Shown piece after piece: positions 27,149 to 36,422 of a stretch of DNA of 64,000 bases. The stretch comes from Maricaulis maris (GTDB lineage: Bacteria > Pseudomonadota > Alphaproteobacteria > Caulobacterales > Maricaulaceae): positions 124,001 to 188,000 of the forward strand of contig NZ_RBIM01000002.1 in NCBI RefSeq assembly GCF_003634045.1, given 5' to 3'. Position 1 is the stretch's first letter. Every line of letters begins with the position of its first letter. The position numbers were made by a program, and so were the translations under genes. The notes under the pieces were generated by a model, which worked only from the letters and a program-made list of their open reading frames with translations, had not been told where the DNA came from and made no database searches.

Positions 27149-27291
27149 GCCTGACACCCGGGACCTGTTTCGCACTGGCGAACGATCCGCCGGGGTCGGG
27201 AATGCACGGTTCAACCCGCCGCCACTTGTCGATACTGTCCACCCGCCGCGCCAGAGTCGGCATTTGAATCAGCCGCCGCGAGGAGTTTGCC

Positions 27292-27558
27292 ATGCGTCAA
27301 TTCTACGTCTTCATCAAATGCGAGCTGGGTCACACCTATGACGTCGCCGCCAAGCTGGTCGATGATCTCGACGAAGCGCCAATGGTGCATTCCATCTCCG
27401 GCGCCTTTGACCTGCTGGCCCGGTTCACGCTGAAAGACGAGGCCGATATCGGCCGCTTCGTGAACCAGAAAGTCCAGACAATTCCGGGCATCAAGGACAC
27501 CCAGACCATCATCTGTTTCAACGCCTTTACCCGCGACCAGGGTCTCGGCGACGGCTGA
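27292..27558 (+). CDS. Stand-alone Lrp/AsnC ligand-binding (RAM) domain protein
   Basis: 88 aa, covering only the alpha-beta RAM domain of Lrp/AsnC regulators (FIKCELGHTYDVAAKLVD, SISGAFDLLARFTLKDE, VQTIPGIKDTQTIICF). No DNA-binding helix-turn-helix is present. Such proteins bind amino acids and may form oligomers with full-length Lrp partners. A good GAGGAG site precedes the ATG. It sits between kynU and sdaA, both amino-acid breakdown genes, which hints at an amino-acid sensing role; this is inference. Confidence 0.88.
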   Translation: MRQFYVFIKCELGHTYDVAAKLVDDLDEAPMVHSISGAFDLLARFTLKDEADIGRFVNQKVQTIPGIKDTQTIICFNAFTRDQGLGDG

Positions 27559-27584
27559 ACCCCACGTCAAAGCGAGTACATGCC

Positions 27585-28970
27585 ATGCATTTTGGTGTCT
27601 TCGACCTGTTCAAGATCGGTGTTGGTCCGTCCAGCTCGCACACGGTCGGCCCGATGAAAGCCGCGAAGGTCTTCGTCGAGCGTGTGCTGTCGGAGACCGC
27701 CGAACAGCCGATCGCACAGCTGCAGACCGAACTCTATGGCTCGCTTGCGCTGACGGGACTCGGTCATGGCACCGACACCGCCGTACTGCTGGGTTTGGAG
27801 GGGCACGACCCCGCGCGGATCAATCCGGACAGTATACCCGCCCGCTTGGCCCGCATTCGCGAGGACAAGACGCTGAAACTCGCCGATGGCCGCGAGATCG
27901 GGTTCGAGGAACGCCGAGATCTTGATTTTCGCGGTGATATCCGCCTGCCCTTCCATGCCAATGCGATGAAGTTCCGCGCCCTCGGTGAAGATGGCAGCGT
28001 TTTGCGCGAAGAGATTTGGTATTCGATCGGCGGCGGTTTCGTGATCGACGAGCACGAGGCCGGGCGCAACTCCGCCGCCGATGTGAAAGAGGGTGAGCCC
28101 TACCCGTTCAACTCGGCCGCCGAGCTGCTCGAAATTGGTGAGCGAACCGGCTTGTCGATCTATCGCATCATGCTCGCCAATGAGCGCACCTTCCTGCCAG
28201 AGGACACGATCCGGGCCGGGATTGAGGGGCTGTGGCGGGCGATGGAAGACTGTATCGATCGCGGTCTGCGTCATGATGGCGTGCTGCCCGGCGGCCTCAA
28301 CGTCAAACGCCGCGCCCCCAAAATGCATCGCGATCTGGTGGCAGAGCCGGTCGATCCCAAGAAAGATCCGCTGGCGGCGATGGACTGGATCAATCTGTGG
28401 GCCATGGCCGTCAACGAGGAAAACGCCGCCGGTGGCCGTGTCGTCACGGCGCCGACCAATGGCGCTGCTGGCATCATTCCGGCCGTGGCCCGCTATTTCG
28501 ACAAATATCATCGCGACCAGGATGACGAGGAAGCGCTTCAGCGCTTCTTCCTGACCGCTGCGGCCATCGGCTCGCTCTACAAAAAAAATGCCTCCATCTC
28601 CGGCGCCGAGGCTGGTTGTCAGGGTGAAGTCGGCGTTGCCTGCTCGATGGCTGCCGCCGCGCTCGCCGCCGCCATGGGCGCCAATAATGCCCAGATCGAG
28701 GACGCGGCCGAGATCGGCATGGAACACAATCTCGGCCTGACCTGCGATCCGGTCGGCGGACTGGTCCAGATTCCGTGCATCGAGCGAAATGCGATCGGCG
28801 CGATCAAGGCCATCGACGCGGCCCGGCTTGCCTTGCGGGCGACCTCCTCGGACATGAAGGTCTCGCTCGACCAGGTTATCGAAACGATGCGCCAGACCGG
28901 CGTCGACATGCAGGAGAAGTACAAGGAAACCAGCCAAGGCGGCCTCGCCGTCAATGTGGTTGCCTGCTAA
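27585..28970 (+). CDS. sdaA: L-serine ammonia-lyase, single-chain iron-sulfur type
   Basis: 461 aa. The beta part opens with [23 protein letters not shown], the typical SSHT serine-binding loop; the alpha part has [14 protein letters not shown] and cluster cysteines in [15 protein letters not shown] and [18 protein letters not shown]. It is an oxygen-sensitive [4Fe-4S] enzyme that turns L-serine into pyruvate and ammonia. It starts 26 bp after the RAM-domain gene, probably in the same transcript. Confidence 0.96.
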   Translation: MHFGVFDLFKIGVGPSSSHTVGPMKAAKVFVERVLSETAEQPIAQLQTELYGSLALTGLGHGTDTAVLLGLEGHDPARINPDSIPARLARIREDKTLKLADGREIGFEERRDLDFRGDIRLPFHANAMKFRALGEDGSVLREEIWYSIGGGFVIDEHEAGRNSAADVKEGEPYPFNSAAELLEIGERTGLSIYRIMLANERTFLPEDTIRAGIEGLWRAMEDCIDRGLRHDGVLPGGLNVKRRAPKMHRDLVAEPVDPKKDPLAAMDWINLWAMAVNEENAAGGRVVTAPTNGAAGIIPAVARYFDKYHRDQDDEEALQRFFLTAAAIGSLYKKNASISGAEAGCQGEVGVACSMAAAALAAAMGANNAQIEDAAEIGMEHNLGLTCDPVGGLVQIPCIERNAIGAIKAIDAARLALRATSSDMKVSLDQVIETMRQTGVDMQEKYKETSQGGLAVNVVAC

Positions 28971-29098
28971 ATCGAAATGCACGCAAAGGTATAGTCGTGT
29001 CGCGTTCGAATTTGTGGTAGATTGCGCGTCCCGGCCGGAATGGCCGGAGTGTAGTTCGCAGTTTCCTGTCTCAAACGAGCAATATGAAGGCGAACATC

Positions 29099-29623
29099 AT
29101 GACATCTTCTCACACCAACAATGTGATCCTGCAGTCCGACGATATCCAGTCGATCATCTATATCGACGGCACATTCGTCATTACCGACGGCCAGCCCTAT
29201 GATTCCGGCCCGACGCCGAAAAATCTCGGCAAGGGACAATGGGAAATCACGGTCAATTGCGGTCGCAAGAAATCCGACCCCGTGGCCGACAAGTTCAACG
29301 GGCTTTGCGGTGGCGCACTCCACGAATACGCGCCGCAGGGTGGCGGTGGCGGAACGCCGGACCAGTTGAACTTCATGTTCGGCGTCCAGGTCACCTTCGC
29401 CAATGCGACACCCATTACGCTCTACCTCGCCCAAGGCAGCAATTCGTCGCACAATAACTGGTGGATCGGCGGCCAGAATGTCGTCAATGACGGCAAGCCC
29501 GACCTCATTCTCATTTCCAACAATCTGCCCATTCAGGTCATGCGCCTGTCCGGGTCGGTGTCGGAAATCGTCTTCGAGACGTTGGCAACCAGTGTTTCCA
29601 AGGACAAGCTCGCGACCGCGTAG
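29099..29623 (+). CDS. Hypothetical protein, family not recognised
   Basis: 174 aa from an ATG at 29099 with GAAGGCGAA upstream; a second ATG at 29084 would add five residues. I do not recognise the family. The sequence is polar and beta-strand rich, with no signal peptide or membrane segment. Visible traits: a glycine run (PQGGGGGTPDQ), many asparagines (SNSSHNNWWIGGQN) and alternating strands such as QSIIYIDGTFVI and LNFMFGVQVTF. It may be a small beta-sandwich or lectin-like fold, but that is a guess. It stands alone, with a 128-bp leader after sdaA and a hairpin after its stop shared with the convergent efflux genes. Confidence 0.7.
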   Translation: MTSSHTNNVILQSDDIQSIIYIDGTFVITDGQPYDSGPTPKNLGKGQWEITVNCGRKKSDPVADKFNGLCGGALHEYAPQGGGGGTPDQLNFMFGVQVTFANATPITLYLAQGSNSSHNNWWIGGQNVVNDGKPDLILISNNLPIQVMRLSGSVSEIVFETLATSVSKDKLATA

Positions 29624-29637
29624 CGGTTGTCGGCGCC

Positions 29638-29671
29638 ACCGGACAGTCCCTCTCCCCCCGGGCTGTCCGGT
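29638..29671. terminator. Hairpin between convergent genes
   Basis: ACCGGACAG (29638-29646) pairs with CTGTCCGGT (29663-29671) across a C-rich 16-nt loop. It separates the orphan gene on the plus strand from the RND adaptor on the minus strand and touches the adaptor stop codon. No T-run, so factor-independent termination is uncertain. Confidence 0.55.
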
Positions 29672-30738
29672 CAGGCGTCCTCGCCCAGCTCGGTGACGGT
29701 CCGTCCTTCTGACAGGGTCTCGGCGCCGGAGACGACCACCCGGTCACCCGCTTCAACCTCGCCGGCAATGGCGATATAACCATCGGTGCGCACGCCCGGT
29801 GCAACTGCGACCTGGTGCGCGATGTCGTCATCATCAATCACGAAGACGAAATTGCCATTGGCGCGCAGGATGACCGCGTCATAGGGCGCGGCGAGTTGGG
29901 TCCGCGGTGTCTCCGCTGGCAGGGCGACACGGGCGGCCGAGCCGATGATCCAGTCCGACCCTTCCAGATCAATCCGGACTTCGAATGTCCGCGATACGGC
30001 GTTGCCGACGGGAATGATGGCCCGGATCGGGGCGCGAATGGCGCTGGCATCGGACAGGGACAAAGTCACATCCATGCCGACACGCAGGAAGGGCGCCACC
30101 GCCACCGGCACCTGGGCGACCGCTTCCTTGTGTTCGATATCGACAAGGCGGGCGATATCGCGACCCGGCGCCGACAATTCCCCGACCTGGATCAGACGTT
30201 CGGCGACGCGGCCTGCGAACGGCGCCCGGATCTGGGTGCGCTCAAGGGCAAGTTCGGCCCGGTCGAGCGCCGAGCGCGCCTCACGCGCGTCCTGGACAGC
30301 CAGGTCGCGGGCCAGTTCAACCTCGCGCAAGCGCGTCGCCGGCACGGTGCCGTTTTCTGCCAATTGTTGATAACGCGCCGCCTCGGCACCCTGATAGCTG
30401 GCATTGGCGGCGGCGCGGGAATGGCGTGCCCGGGCGGATTCCAGGTCGATCCGGGCCTGGCGGTCATCCATCTGGGCAATCAGTCCGCCCTCGGCAATCT
30501 CGTCGCCCGGCTCGGCGATGAAGGTGATGCGGCCGGATGCCTCGGCGGCAATCTGGGCATCATTGCGCGACATCACACTGGCCGGCGTCATGATCGTCCG
30601 CGCCATGTCCAGCGACACGACTTCCGCGGTGCGCACCACGGCGGGGGGCGGCGCCTGCTGCGCGTGAACCGGCGCCGTGGCCAAACCGATGGCGAGGGCG
30701 AGCGGTATGAGTGTCCGGATGAGCGTTTGAGCCAGCAT
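29671..30738 (-). CDS. RND efflux periplasmic adaptor (membrane fusion protein)
   Basis: 355 aa from the ATG at 30738, which has GGGAAGG 7 bp upstream. A signal peptide ends at TAPVHAQQ; there is no lipobox. The order is beta-barrel, lipoyl (ASGRITFIAEPGDEIAEGGLIA), alpha-hairpin (residues about 85-145) and second lipoyl half (RTQIRAPFAGRVAERLIQVGE), then a C-terminal membrane-proximal domain (AVAPGVRTDGYIAIAGEVEAGDRVVVSG). It links the inner-membrane pump to an outer-membrane channel. The pump gene ends 22 bp upstream; no outer-membrane TolC-like gene is present in the window. Confidence 0.92.
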   Translation of the reverse strand: MLAQTLIRTLIPLALAIGLATAPVHAQQAPPPAVVRTAEVVSLDMARTIMTPASVMSRNDAQIAAEASGRITFIAEPGDEIAEGGLIAQMDDRQARIDLESARARHSRAAANASYQGAEAARYQQLAENGTVPATRLREVELARDLAVQDAREARSALDRAELALERTQIRAPFAGRVAERLIQVGELSAPGRDIARLVDIEHKEAVAQVPVAVAPFLRVGMDVTLSLSDASAIRAPIRAIIPVGNAVSRTFEVRIDLEGSDWIIGSAARVALPAETPRTQLAAPYDAVILRANGNFVFVIDDDDIAHQVAVAPGVRTDGYIAIAGEVEAGDRVVVSGAETLSEGRTVTELGEDA

Positions 30739-30760
30739 GTGTATGCCTTCCCTTTCGGGC

Positions 30761-33700
30761 CTATTCGGCCGGAATTGTCTGTGTCGATTGTGCGCGCGTT
30801 TTGCGGGCGCCCTCACCCAGCCGCAGCAGGCAGGGAATGAGGATGAGGGTGAAGACCAGGCTGATGCTCATGCCACCGACGATCGCCGCAGCCAGCCCGC
30901 GATAAATCGCGCTGCCGACGCCGGGAACCAGCAACAGCGGCAGCATGCCCAGCAAACTCGTCATGGTCGACATGAAGATCGGCCGAAGGCGCATTTGCAA
31001 TGCCTGTTCAACGGCCTCGCGGCGGCCAAGCCCGTCACGCTCGCCCTGCCGGGTCTGGTCCACCAGCAGGATGGCATTGTTGATCACCAGGCCGAGCAGG
31101 ATGACGAAACCCATCATGGTCAGAAGATCGAGTGGCTGGGTGACGAAGAGGTTGAGTATCTGCAGCATCGCCACACCGCCGACGCCCGCCAGCGGGATCG
31201 AGACCAGTACCAGCACCGCGTCGCGCAGCGAGCGGAACATGCCGGCAAGGATCAGGAAGAGAATGACCATCGCCATGCCCATATTCATCAGCATGGTGTT
31301 GATCGCCCGGTCGAGACTGTCGGCACTGCCGCCATAGATCACCGAGCCATCGGCCGGTAATTCAGCGCGGATGGCCGGTTCGACCTCGTCCTGGACCACG
31401 GTCAGGATTTCTTCCAGCGAGACGCCCTCGGGCTGGTTGATATTGATGGTCACCGTGCGGCGGCGATTGAGACGCTGAATGCCCCCGACACCCACTTCCT
31501 CGCGGATCTGGACGAGATCACCCAGCGGCACCACGGCACCGGTCGGCGTGGCAATCGGCAGGCCGGCGAGCTGGTCCGGCGTGGCCCAGCCTTCCGAACG
31601 CAGGATGATGTTCATCCGGCTTTCGCCATCGAAATATTCGCCGATGAACTGGCCATCGCCGAGCATGGAAATCATGCCGGCCACATTGCGGCGGGCCCAA
31701 CCCGCTTCCTGGATGCGGCGGTCATCAGGCACCAGGGTCAGGCGCGGCTGGGTCGATTGCGGCGGCGGATTGGCATTGATGTTGACGCCCGGGAAGCGCT
31801 CGCGCAGCAGCTGCAAACCGACCTGGGTCGCCCGCGCCCGCGCGCCTTCGTCCGAGGACTGGATATTGACCTGGATATTGCCGCCCTGTGAGAAGCCGCC
31901 GAACAGATTGCCCTGTTGCGCAAAACCGATCACATCGGGAATGCCGGTGATGATCTCCTCGCGGACGATGCGTTCCAGCTCGCCAACGCGCGACTGGTCC
32001 TGCACCCGGATGCCCGCCGTCGCACCGCCACCGCCGGGGAAAGTGCCGAAATAATAATTGCGCAGAGCCGGTTCGCGCTCGCCGGACATGTAGGGGGCGA
32101 GGCGTTCGATCACCGTGGCCGCGACTTCTTCTTCGATCCAGTCGAGATTGGAGCCGGGCGGGAACATGAAGAAGGCATCGACTGCGTCGCGCTTGACCGG
32201 CGGTAGATAATCCATCGCCGGACGCGAGAACCAGGTGAAGGCCAGTGGCAGGGCAATCAGCAAGGCGGCGACACCGATCCGGCGGCGCGGGCTGTCGCTG
32301 ATCATCAGCACGAACCCGCCGATGCGGTTGAGAATGGGCTGCCGCGTGACAGTGGTGCGGTCCCGTATCCAGTATTTCGCCGCCACCGGCAGGATGGTCA
32401 CCGCGACGATCATCGAAATCGCCACCCCAACCGCGATGGTCACGGCCAAGTCGGCAAATATCTGGCCTTCGGCATTGCGGGTGAAGATGATGGGCAGGAA
32501 GATCGCCACGGTCGTCGTGGTCGAGGCCAGAAGTGCGCCCCAGACCTGCTGGGCGCCCTTGTCGGAGGCGGTGTCCGCATCCTCCCCGGCCTCGCGTCTT
32601 CGGATGATGTTTTCCAGCACAATGATCGCCGCATCCATCACCATGCCGGTGGCGAAAGCGAGACCGGCGAGCGAAATCACATTGAGCGAGCGTCCGAGCA
32701 GGAACAGCACGATCAACGTCGACAGCAAGGAGACGGGGATGGCCAGCGAGATGATCAGCGTCGCCCGCGCCCGGCGCAGGAAAAGCCAGAGGCCGAAGAT
32801 CGCCAGTGCGACACCGAGCGCGAGATTGGTCCGCAGAAGGTCGATGGCGCGCATGATGAAGACCGACGCATCAAAGGACGGCGCCATGACCAGCTGGCGC
32901 TCGGCGAGAAGGTTTTCGTTGATGTCGGCCACTTCCGCCTTCACCGCATCAAGCGCCGACAGGACATTGGCGCCGGGTTGGCGGCGGACCTCGATGCCCA
33001 TGGCTGGATTGCCGTTCTGGTAGGTGAAATTGTTGCGCTCGCCGAAATTGACGGCGACCGTCGCGACGTCGCCCAGACGCACCGGCGTGCCATCGCGCCA
33101 GACAATGACCAGCTCGTCCAATTCCTCCGGCTCGAATTCGCCCTCAAACCGCATCTGATAGGACCGCCGGCCGATCTCGGCATTGCCGCCAGAGACGTCG
33201 GAATTGTTGACGATGGCACCGGAAATCTGCGGCAGGGTCACGCCCAGGGCGGCCGCGCGATAGGGGTCGATCGTGACCTGCAGCTCCTCGGGACGCTGAC
33301 CCCAGCCGATCTGTACGCTGGCAACACCGGGAATGGCTTCCAGCCGCGGAATGACAGTGTCTTCGACGAAGGCGGAATAGTCGTGGATCTCGTTCGGATT
33401 GCCCGGCAGTGCCTGCATGAAGAACCAGATCAGGCTCTGCTGTGCGTCACCGCCAAAACCGCCGATATTGGGGCCGACGGCATCGCGCGGCAAAGGTGGC
33501 AATTGCGACAGGCGGTTCGAGATCTCGATCGCCGTCTGGGTCATGTCGGTTTCAAGTGCGAAGGTGAGATTGATGAAGGCCGAGCCCTCACCCACGAACA
33601 CGCGCATTTCCTCCAAGCCCGGAAGGCCGGTCAGCAATTGCTCCTGCGGTTCGATGATCTCGCTTTCCATCTCCAGCGGCGAGGCGGAGCGCCAGAAAGT

Positions 33701-33844
33701 CGCGATATTGACTTGCGGCCGCTCGGTATCAGGAAAGAGCTGGATCGGGAGTTTGGTGAACGCCACGACGCCCATCAGGGCAATCAGGGCGATGCCGACA
33801 AAAACGGCGGCCGGATTGTTCAGCGACAAACGTGTCAATGGCAT
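30761..33844 (-). CDS. RND family efflux transporter permease
   Basis: 1027 aa from the ATG at 33844 (GGGGAG 6 bp upstream). Twelve membrane helices with two large periplasmic loops, as in AcrB. Helix 4 reads GMVMDAAIIVLENI, so only the first of the two AcrB proton-relay aspartates is kept (D then A). Helix 10 reads GLVINNAILLVDQ, with N in place of the AcrB lysine. It is a proton-driven exporter of unknown substrate, possibly hydrophobic compounds or metal-type relatives. The adaptor gene follows 22 bp downstream; no repressor gene is adjacent. Confidence 0.93.
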   Translation of the reverse strand: MPLTRLSLNNPAAVFVGIALIALMGVVAFTKLPIQLFPDTERPQVNIATFWRSASPLEMESEIIEPQEQLLTGLPGLEEMRVFVGEGSAFINLTFALETDMTQTAIEISNRLSQLPPLPRDAVGPNIGGFGGDAQQSLIWFFMQALPGNPNEIHDYSAFVEDTVIPRLEAIPGVASVQIGWGQRPEELQVTIDPYRAAALGVTLPQISGAIVNNSDVSGGNAEIGRRSYQMRFEGEFEPEELDELVIVWRDGTPVRLGDVATVAVNFGERNNFTYQNGNPAMGIEVRRQPGANVLSALDAVKAEVADINENLLAERQLVMAPSFDASVFIMRAIDLLRTNLALGVALAIFGLWLFLRRARATLIISLAIPVSLLSTLIVLFLLGRSLNVISLAGLAFATGMVMDAAIIVLENIIRRREAGEDADTASDKGAQQVWGALLASTTTTVAIFLPIIFTRNAEGQIFADLAVTIAVGVAISMIVAVTILPVAAKYWIRDRTTVTRQPILNRIGGFVLMISDSPRRRIGVAALLIALPLAFTWFSRPAMDYLPPVKRDAVDAFFMFPPGSNLDWIEEEVAATVIERLAPYMSGEREPALRNYYFGTFPGGGGATAGIRVQDQSRVGELERIVREEIITGIPDVIGFAQQGNLFGGFSQGGNIQVNIQSSDEGARARATQVGLQLLRERFPGVNINANPPPQSTQPRLTLVPDDRRIQEAGWARRNVAGMISMLGDGQFIGEYFDGESRMNIILRSEGWATPDQLAGLPIATPTGAVVPLGDLVQIREEVGVGGIQRLNRRRTVTININQPEGVSLEEILTVVQDEVEPAIRAELPADGSVIYGGSADSLDRAINTMLMNMGMAMVILFLILAGMFRSLRDAVLVLVSIPLAGVGGVAMLQILNLFVTQPLDLLTMMGFVILLGLVINNAILLVDQTRQGERDGLGRREAVEQALQMRLRPIFMSTMTSLLGMLPLLLVPGVGSAIYRGLAAAIVGGMSISLVFTLILIPCLLRLGEGARKTRAQSTQTIPAE

Positions 33845-33920
33845 GTGAGTCTCCCCTCGCATGCCGGTCCTAGCCGAGTACACCTGTCCGGGAGTGTGAA
33901 ACGCAGATTAAACAATGCTA

Positions 33921-33948
33921 AGGCGGCTCACGCATCCGTGAGCCGCCT
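33921..33948 (-). terminator. Terminator of the CoA-transferase operon
   Basis: A perfect 12-bp stem (33921-33932 with 33937-33948) and a 4-nt loop. Read on the minus strand it is followed by TTAGCATTGTTT, giving a moderately T-rich tail. It lies 33 bp beyond the stop of the CoA-transferase subunit B gene and 77 bp before the start of the RND pump gene, so it insulates the two minus-strand units. Confidence 0.75.
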
Positions 33949-33980
33949 CGACATTTCAACAGTTTGTGTGTGCCGCTCGA

Positions 33981-34640
33981 TCAGGCAGGCTCGTGCTGGA
34001 GCAGGCTGTCGGAGACGGTGTATTTCGCCTCGGTCTGGGATGCGACAAGATCCAGCGAAACGCCGGGTGCCAGTTCGATCAGCTTGAGACCATCCTCGAC
34101 CACATCAAACACGCCGAGCGTAGTGATGATGCGGTGGACGCAGGCCTTGCCAGTCAGCGGCAGGGTACATTCCTTGAGCAATTTCGGCTCACCGGCCTTG
34201 TTGGCGTGATCCATGATCACCACCACGCGCTTGACGCCGGCGACCAGGTCCATGGCGCCGCCCATGCCCTTGACCAGCTTGCCCGGGATCATCCAGTTGG
34301 CGATGTCGCCGCCCTCGGAGATTTCCATCGCGCCCAGGATGGACAAGTCGATATGGCCGCCGCGGATCATGCCGAAACTGTCCGCCGAGGAGAAATATGA
34401 GGTCCGGCGCAGCTCGGTGATCGTCTGCTTGCCGGCATTGATCAGGTCAGCATCAACCTCGTCATCATAGGGAAACGGCCCCATGCCCAGCATGCCGTTC
34501 TCCGACTGCAGGGTGACGTCAATGTCCTCAGGAATGTGATTGGCCACCAGGGTCGGGATGCCAATGCCGAGATTGACGTAGAAACCGTCCTGCAATTCCT
34601 GGGCGGCGCGAGCCGCCATGTCATCACGTGTCCAGGCCAT
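33981..34640 (-). CDS. scoB: 3-oxoacid CoA-transferase, subunit B
   Basis: 219 aa, the usual beta-subunit length. The catalytic glutamate sits in LQSENGMLGMGPFP, and FYVNLGIGIPTLVANHIPED is the family N-terminus; later GGHIDLSILGAMEIS and VKGMGGAMDLVAG match. Together with subunit A it moves CoA between succinyl-CoA and acetoacetate or a similar 3-oxoacid, typically in ketone body, PHB or aromatic breakdown. Its start codon overlaps the stop of the subunit A gene (34640). The exact 3-oxoacid (acetoacetate or oxoadipate) is not decided by the sequence. Confidence 0.93.
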   Translation of the reverse strand: MAWTRDDMAARAAQELQDGFYVNLGIGIPTLVANHIPEDIDVTLQSENGMLGMGPFPYDDEVDADLINAGKQTITELRRTSYFSSADSFGMIRGGHIDLSILGAMEISEGGDIANWMIPGKLVKGMGGAMDLVAGVKRVVVIMDHANKAGEPKLLKECTLPLTGKACVHRIITTLGVFDVVEDGLKLIELAPGVSLDLVASQTEAKYTVSDSLLQHEPA

Positions 34641-35344
34641 TATGCGACCTCCCTCTCACGAATGGTGCGTTGTTCGATGCGCTTTTCAAAACTGCCGACA
34701 AACAGGCGCTGGACGAAAATGCCAGGCGTGTGGATCTCGTCCGGATCCAGCGAGCCGAGCTCAACGATTTCCTCGACCTCGGCCACGGTGACCTTGCCGG
34801 CGGTCGCCATCATCGGGTTGAAATTGCGTGCTGTTTTGCGGAAGACGAGATTGCCCTGCGGGTCGGCCTTCCAGGCCTTGACGATGGAGACATCAGCCTT
34901 GAGGCCGGTTTCCATGATGAAGGTCTCGCCGTCGAACTCGCGATGTTCCTTGCCCTCGGCGATCAGCGTGCCGACGCCGGTCTTGGTGAAGAAACCGGGA
35001 ATGCCGGCTCCGCCAGCGCGAATCCGCTCGGCCAGCGTGCCTTGCGGATTGAATTCCAGCTCTAGCTCGCCGGACAGGAATTGGCGCTCGAACTCCTTGT
35101 TCTCACCGACATAGGAGGAGACCATTTTCCTGATCTGCTTGGCGTCCAGCAGCACGCCGAGACCGAAACCGTCAACACCGCAATTGTTTGAAATCACGGT
35201 CAGGTCCTTGACGCCGGACTTGTGCAGAGCGGCGATGGAATTTTCCGGAATGCCACACAGGCCGAACCCGCCGGCCATGATCGTCATCCCGTCGAAGACC
35301 AGCCCGTCAAGCGCGGCCTGGGCGTCGGCAAAAACCTTTTTCAT
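34640..35344 (-). CDS. scoA: 3-oxoacid CoA-transferase, subunit A
   Basis: 234 aa alpha-subunit. The CoA-binding motif GFGLCGIPE at about residues 25-33 and [13 protein letters not shown] are diagnostic, as are [16 protein letters not shown] and [20 protein letters not shown]. It forms the heterodimer or heterotetramer with subunit B, whose gene overlaps by 1 bp. Link to the PHA synthase at the right end of the window is possible metabolically, since acetoacetate and 3-hydroxybutyrate are polymer breakdown products, but the genes are far apart. Confidence 0.93.
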   Translation of the reverse strand: MKKVFADAQAALDGLVFDGMTIMAGGFGLCGIPENSIAALHKSGVKDLTVISNNCGVDGFGLGVLLDAKQIRKMVSSYVGENKEFERQFLSGELELEFNPQGTLAERIRAGGAGIPGFFTKTGVGTLIAEGKEHREFDGETFIMETGLKADVSIVKAWKADPQGNLVFRKTARNFNPMMATAGKVTVAEVEEIVELGSLDPDEIHTPGIFVQRLFVGSFEKRIEQRTIREREVA

Positions 35345-35404
35345 GCGAACCCCGTTTCAAAGTTGATATTCGGTTCATGTTTATATCGCGCAAGCCGCAA
35401 ATTG

Positions 35405-36331
35405 CTAGCCCGCGTCTGATGTCGGCCCGCCCTCACCGGTTTGACCGGTCCGGGCCGCCTTGACCCGGTTGTCGATCTCGATCGCCAGTGCGCCTCCGAA
35501 GAAGACGGCATAGGCCGACCAGTAAATCCACAACAGGAAGACGACAAGTGCACCAAGTGACCCATAGACGCTGAAATCGATCACTTCACCGACATAGGTG
35601 GAAAATCCTTTCGACAGGCCCAGCCACAAGGATGTGGCAACGATGGCCGCCGCTGTCGAGGCCCGCCAGCTCACCGCTACGTGCCGTTTGCGCATGGTCA
35701 CGCGATAGAGAAGCTCCAGCGCGATGAACATGAAAGCCGCTGCGGCCGACCATTCATTGATGATCGAGTCCATGTCCAAGGCTTCCAGCCCGACCATGCG
35801 GAACAGACGGGCAAGCAGGACGGGGATCAGCAGCACCGCCAGATTGGCGGCCGTCAGCAGTGCGCCGCCGACCAGGACGCTCATCATGGCGAGGATGTTG
35901 AACTGGAGAATATTGCGGATATCGCGATCTTCCGCGAGATGATTGAGGCCGGCAATGATCGCCTTGGCGCCGCGCGAGGCCGCGAAAAGTGCGATCAGCA
36001 AGGCGATGAAACCGTTCAGCGACAGGGCGGCAATCGGCGCGTCGGCCAGTCGTCCCATCTGTCCCAGAACGAAATCCTGTGCCCCTGGCGGCATGACTTC
36101 GGCAAACCGGGCGATCTGTTGTTCGGCATCGGTTGCCGAGAAAACCAGACCATAGACCGACATCGCGAGGGCGATTGCCGGGAACAGGGCCAGCATGCCG
36201 AAGAAGGAGGCCCCACCGGCGAACAGCATGACGTCGCGCGCCATCGATCGGCTGACGGCGGCAATGATGACAGCGGCGAAACGGATCAAAAAATGGTGTT
36301 TCGGCGGGTTCGGGTTGAGTGGTGTGTTCAT
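35405..36331 (-). CDS. YihY/BrkB family inner-membrane protein
   Basis: 308 aa from the ATG of MNTPLNPNPP at 36331; a GTG at 36352 would add seven residues, and neither has a clear ribosome binding site. The family core is complete: DVMLFAGGASFFGMLALFPAIALAMSVYG, then FIALLIALFAASRGAKAIIAGLNHLAED and GSLGALVVFLLWIYWSAYAVFFGGALAIE. About six membrane helices. It was once called ribonuclease BN by mistake; its true function is unknown. It lies 60 bp downstream of the CoA-transferase start on the same strand, and is divergent from the WYL regulator gene. Confidence 0.9.
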   Translation of the reverse strand: MNTPLNPNPPKHHFLIRFAAVIIAAVSRSMARDVMLFAGGASFFGMLALFPAIALAMSVYGLVFSATDAEQQIARFAEVMPPGAQDFVLGQMGRLADAPIAALSLNGFIALLIALFAASRGAKAIIAGLNHLAEDRDIRNILQFNILAMMSVLVGGALLTAANLAVLLIPVLLARLFRMVGLEALDMDSIINEWSAAAAFMFIALELLYRVTMRKRHVAVSWRASTAAAIVATSLWLGLSKGFSTYVGEVIDFSVYGSLGALVVFLLWIYWSAYAVFFGGALAIEIDNRVKAARTGQTGEGGPTSDAG

Positions 36332-36422
36332 GTCCTGTCGAATGCAAATCACGCGCCGCTGAGTCTAGCAGACCAGGCCGGCTTCAGGCGCGGAAAATCA
36401 GACCGGTAGTCAGGACGTCGAG

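Noticed and set aside
25841-27214. 457-codon open frame antisense to kynU
   Set aside because: kynU has the PLP lysine motif and operon context; the antisense frame has neither.
27567-28982. Long open frame (471 codons) antisense to sdaA
   Set aside because: It mirrors the codon structure of sdaA, has no homology I recognise and lacks a ribosome binding site. High GC third positions create such antisense frames.
29031-29047. CCGGCC-GGAAT-GGCCGG hairpin after sdaA
   Set aside because: Only a 6-bp GC stem without a T-run; such stems are common in this GC content, so not listed as a terminator.
33908-33922. TTAA-N7-TAAG, considered as a CtrA box
   Set aside because: One half-site deviates from TTAA, and it lies next to a terminator with no cell-cycle gene start at suitable distance.
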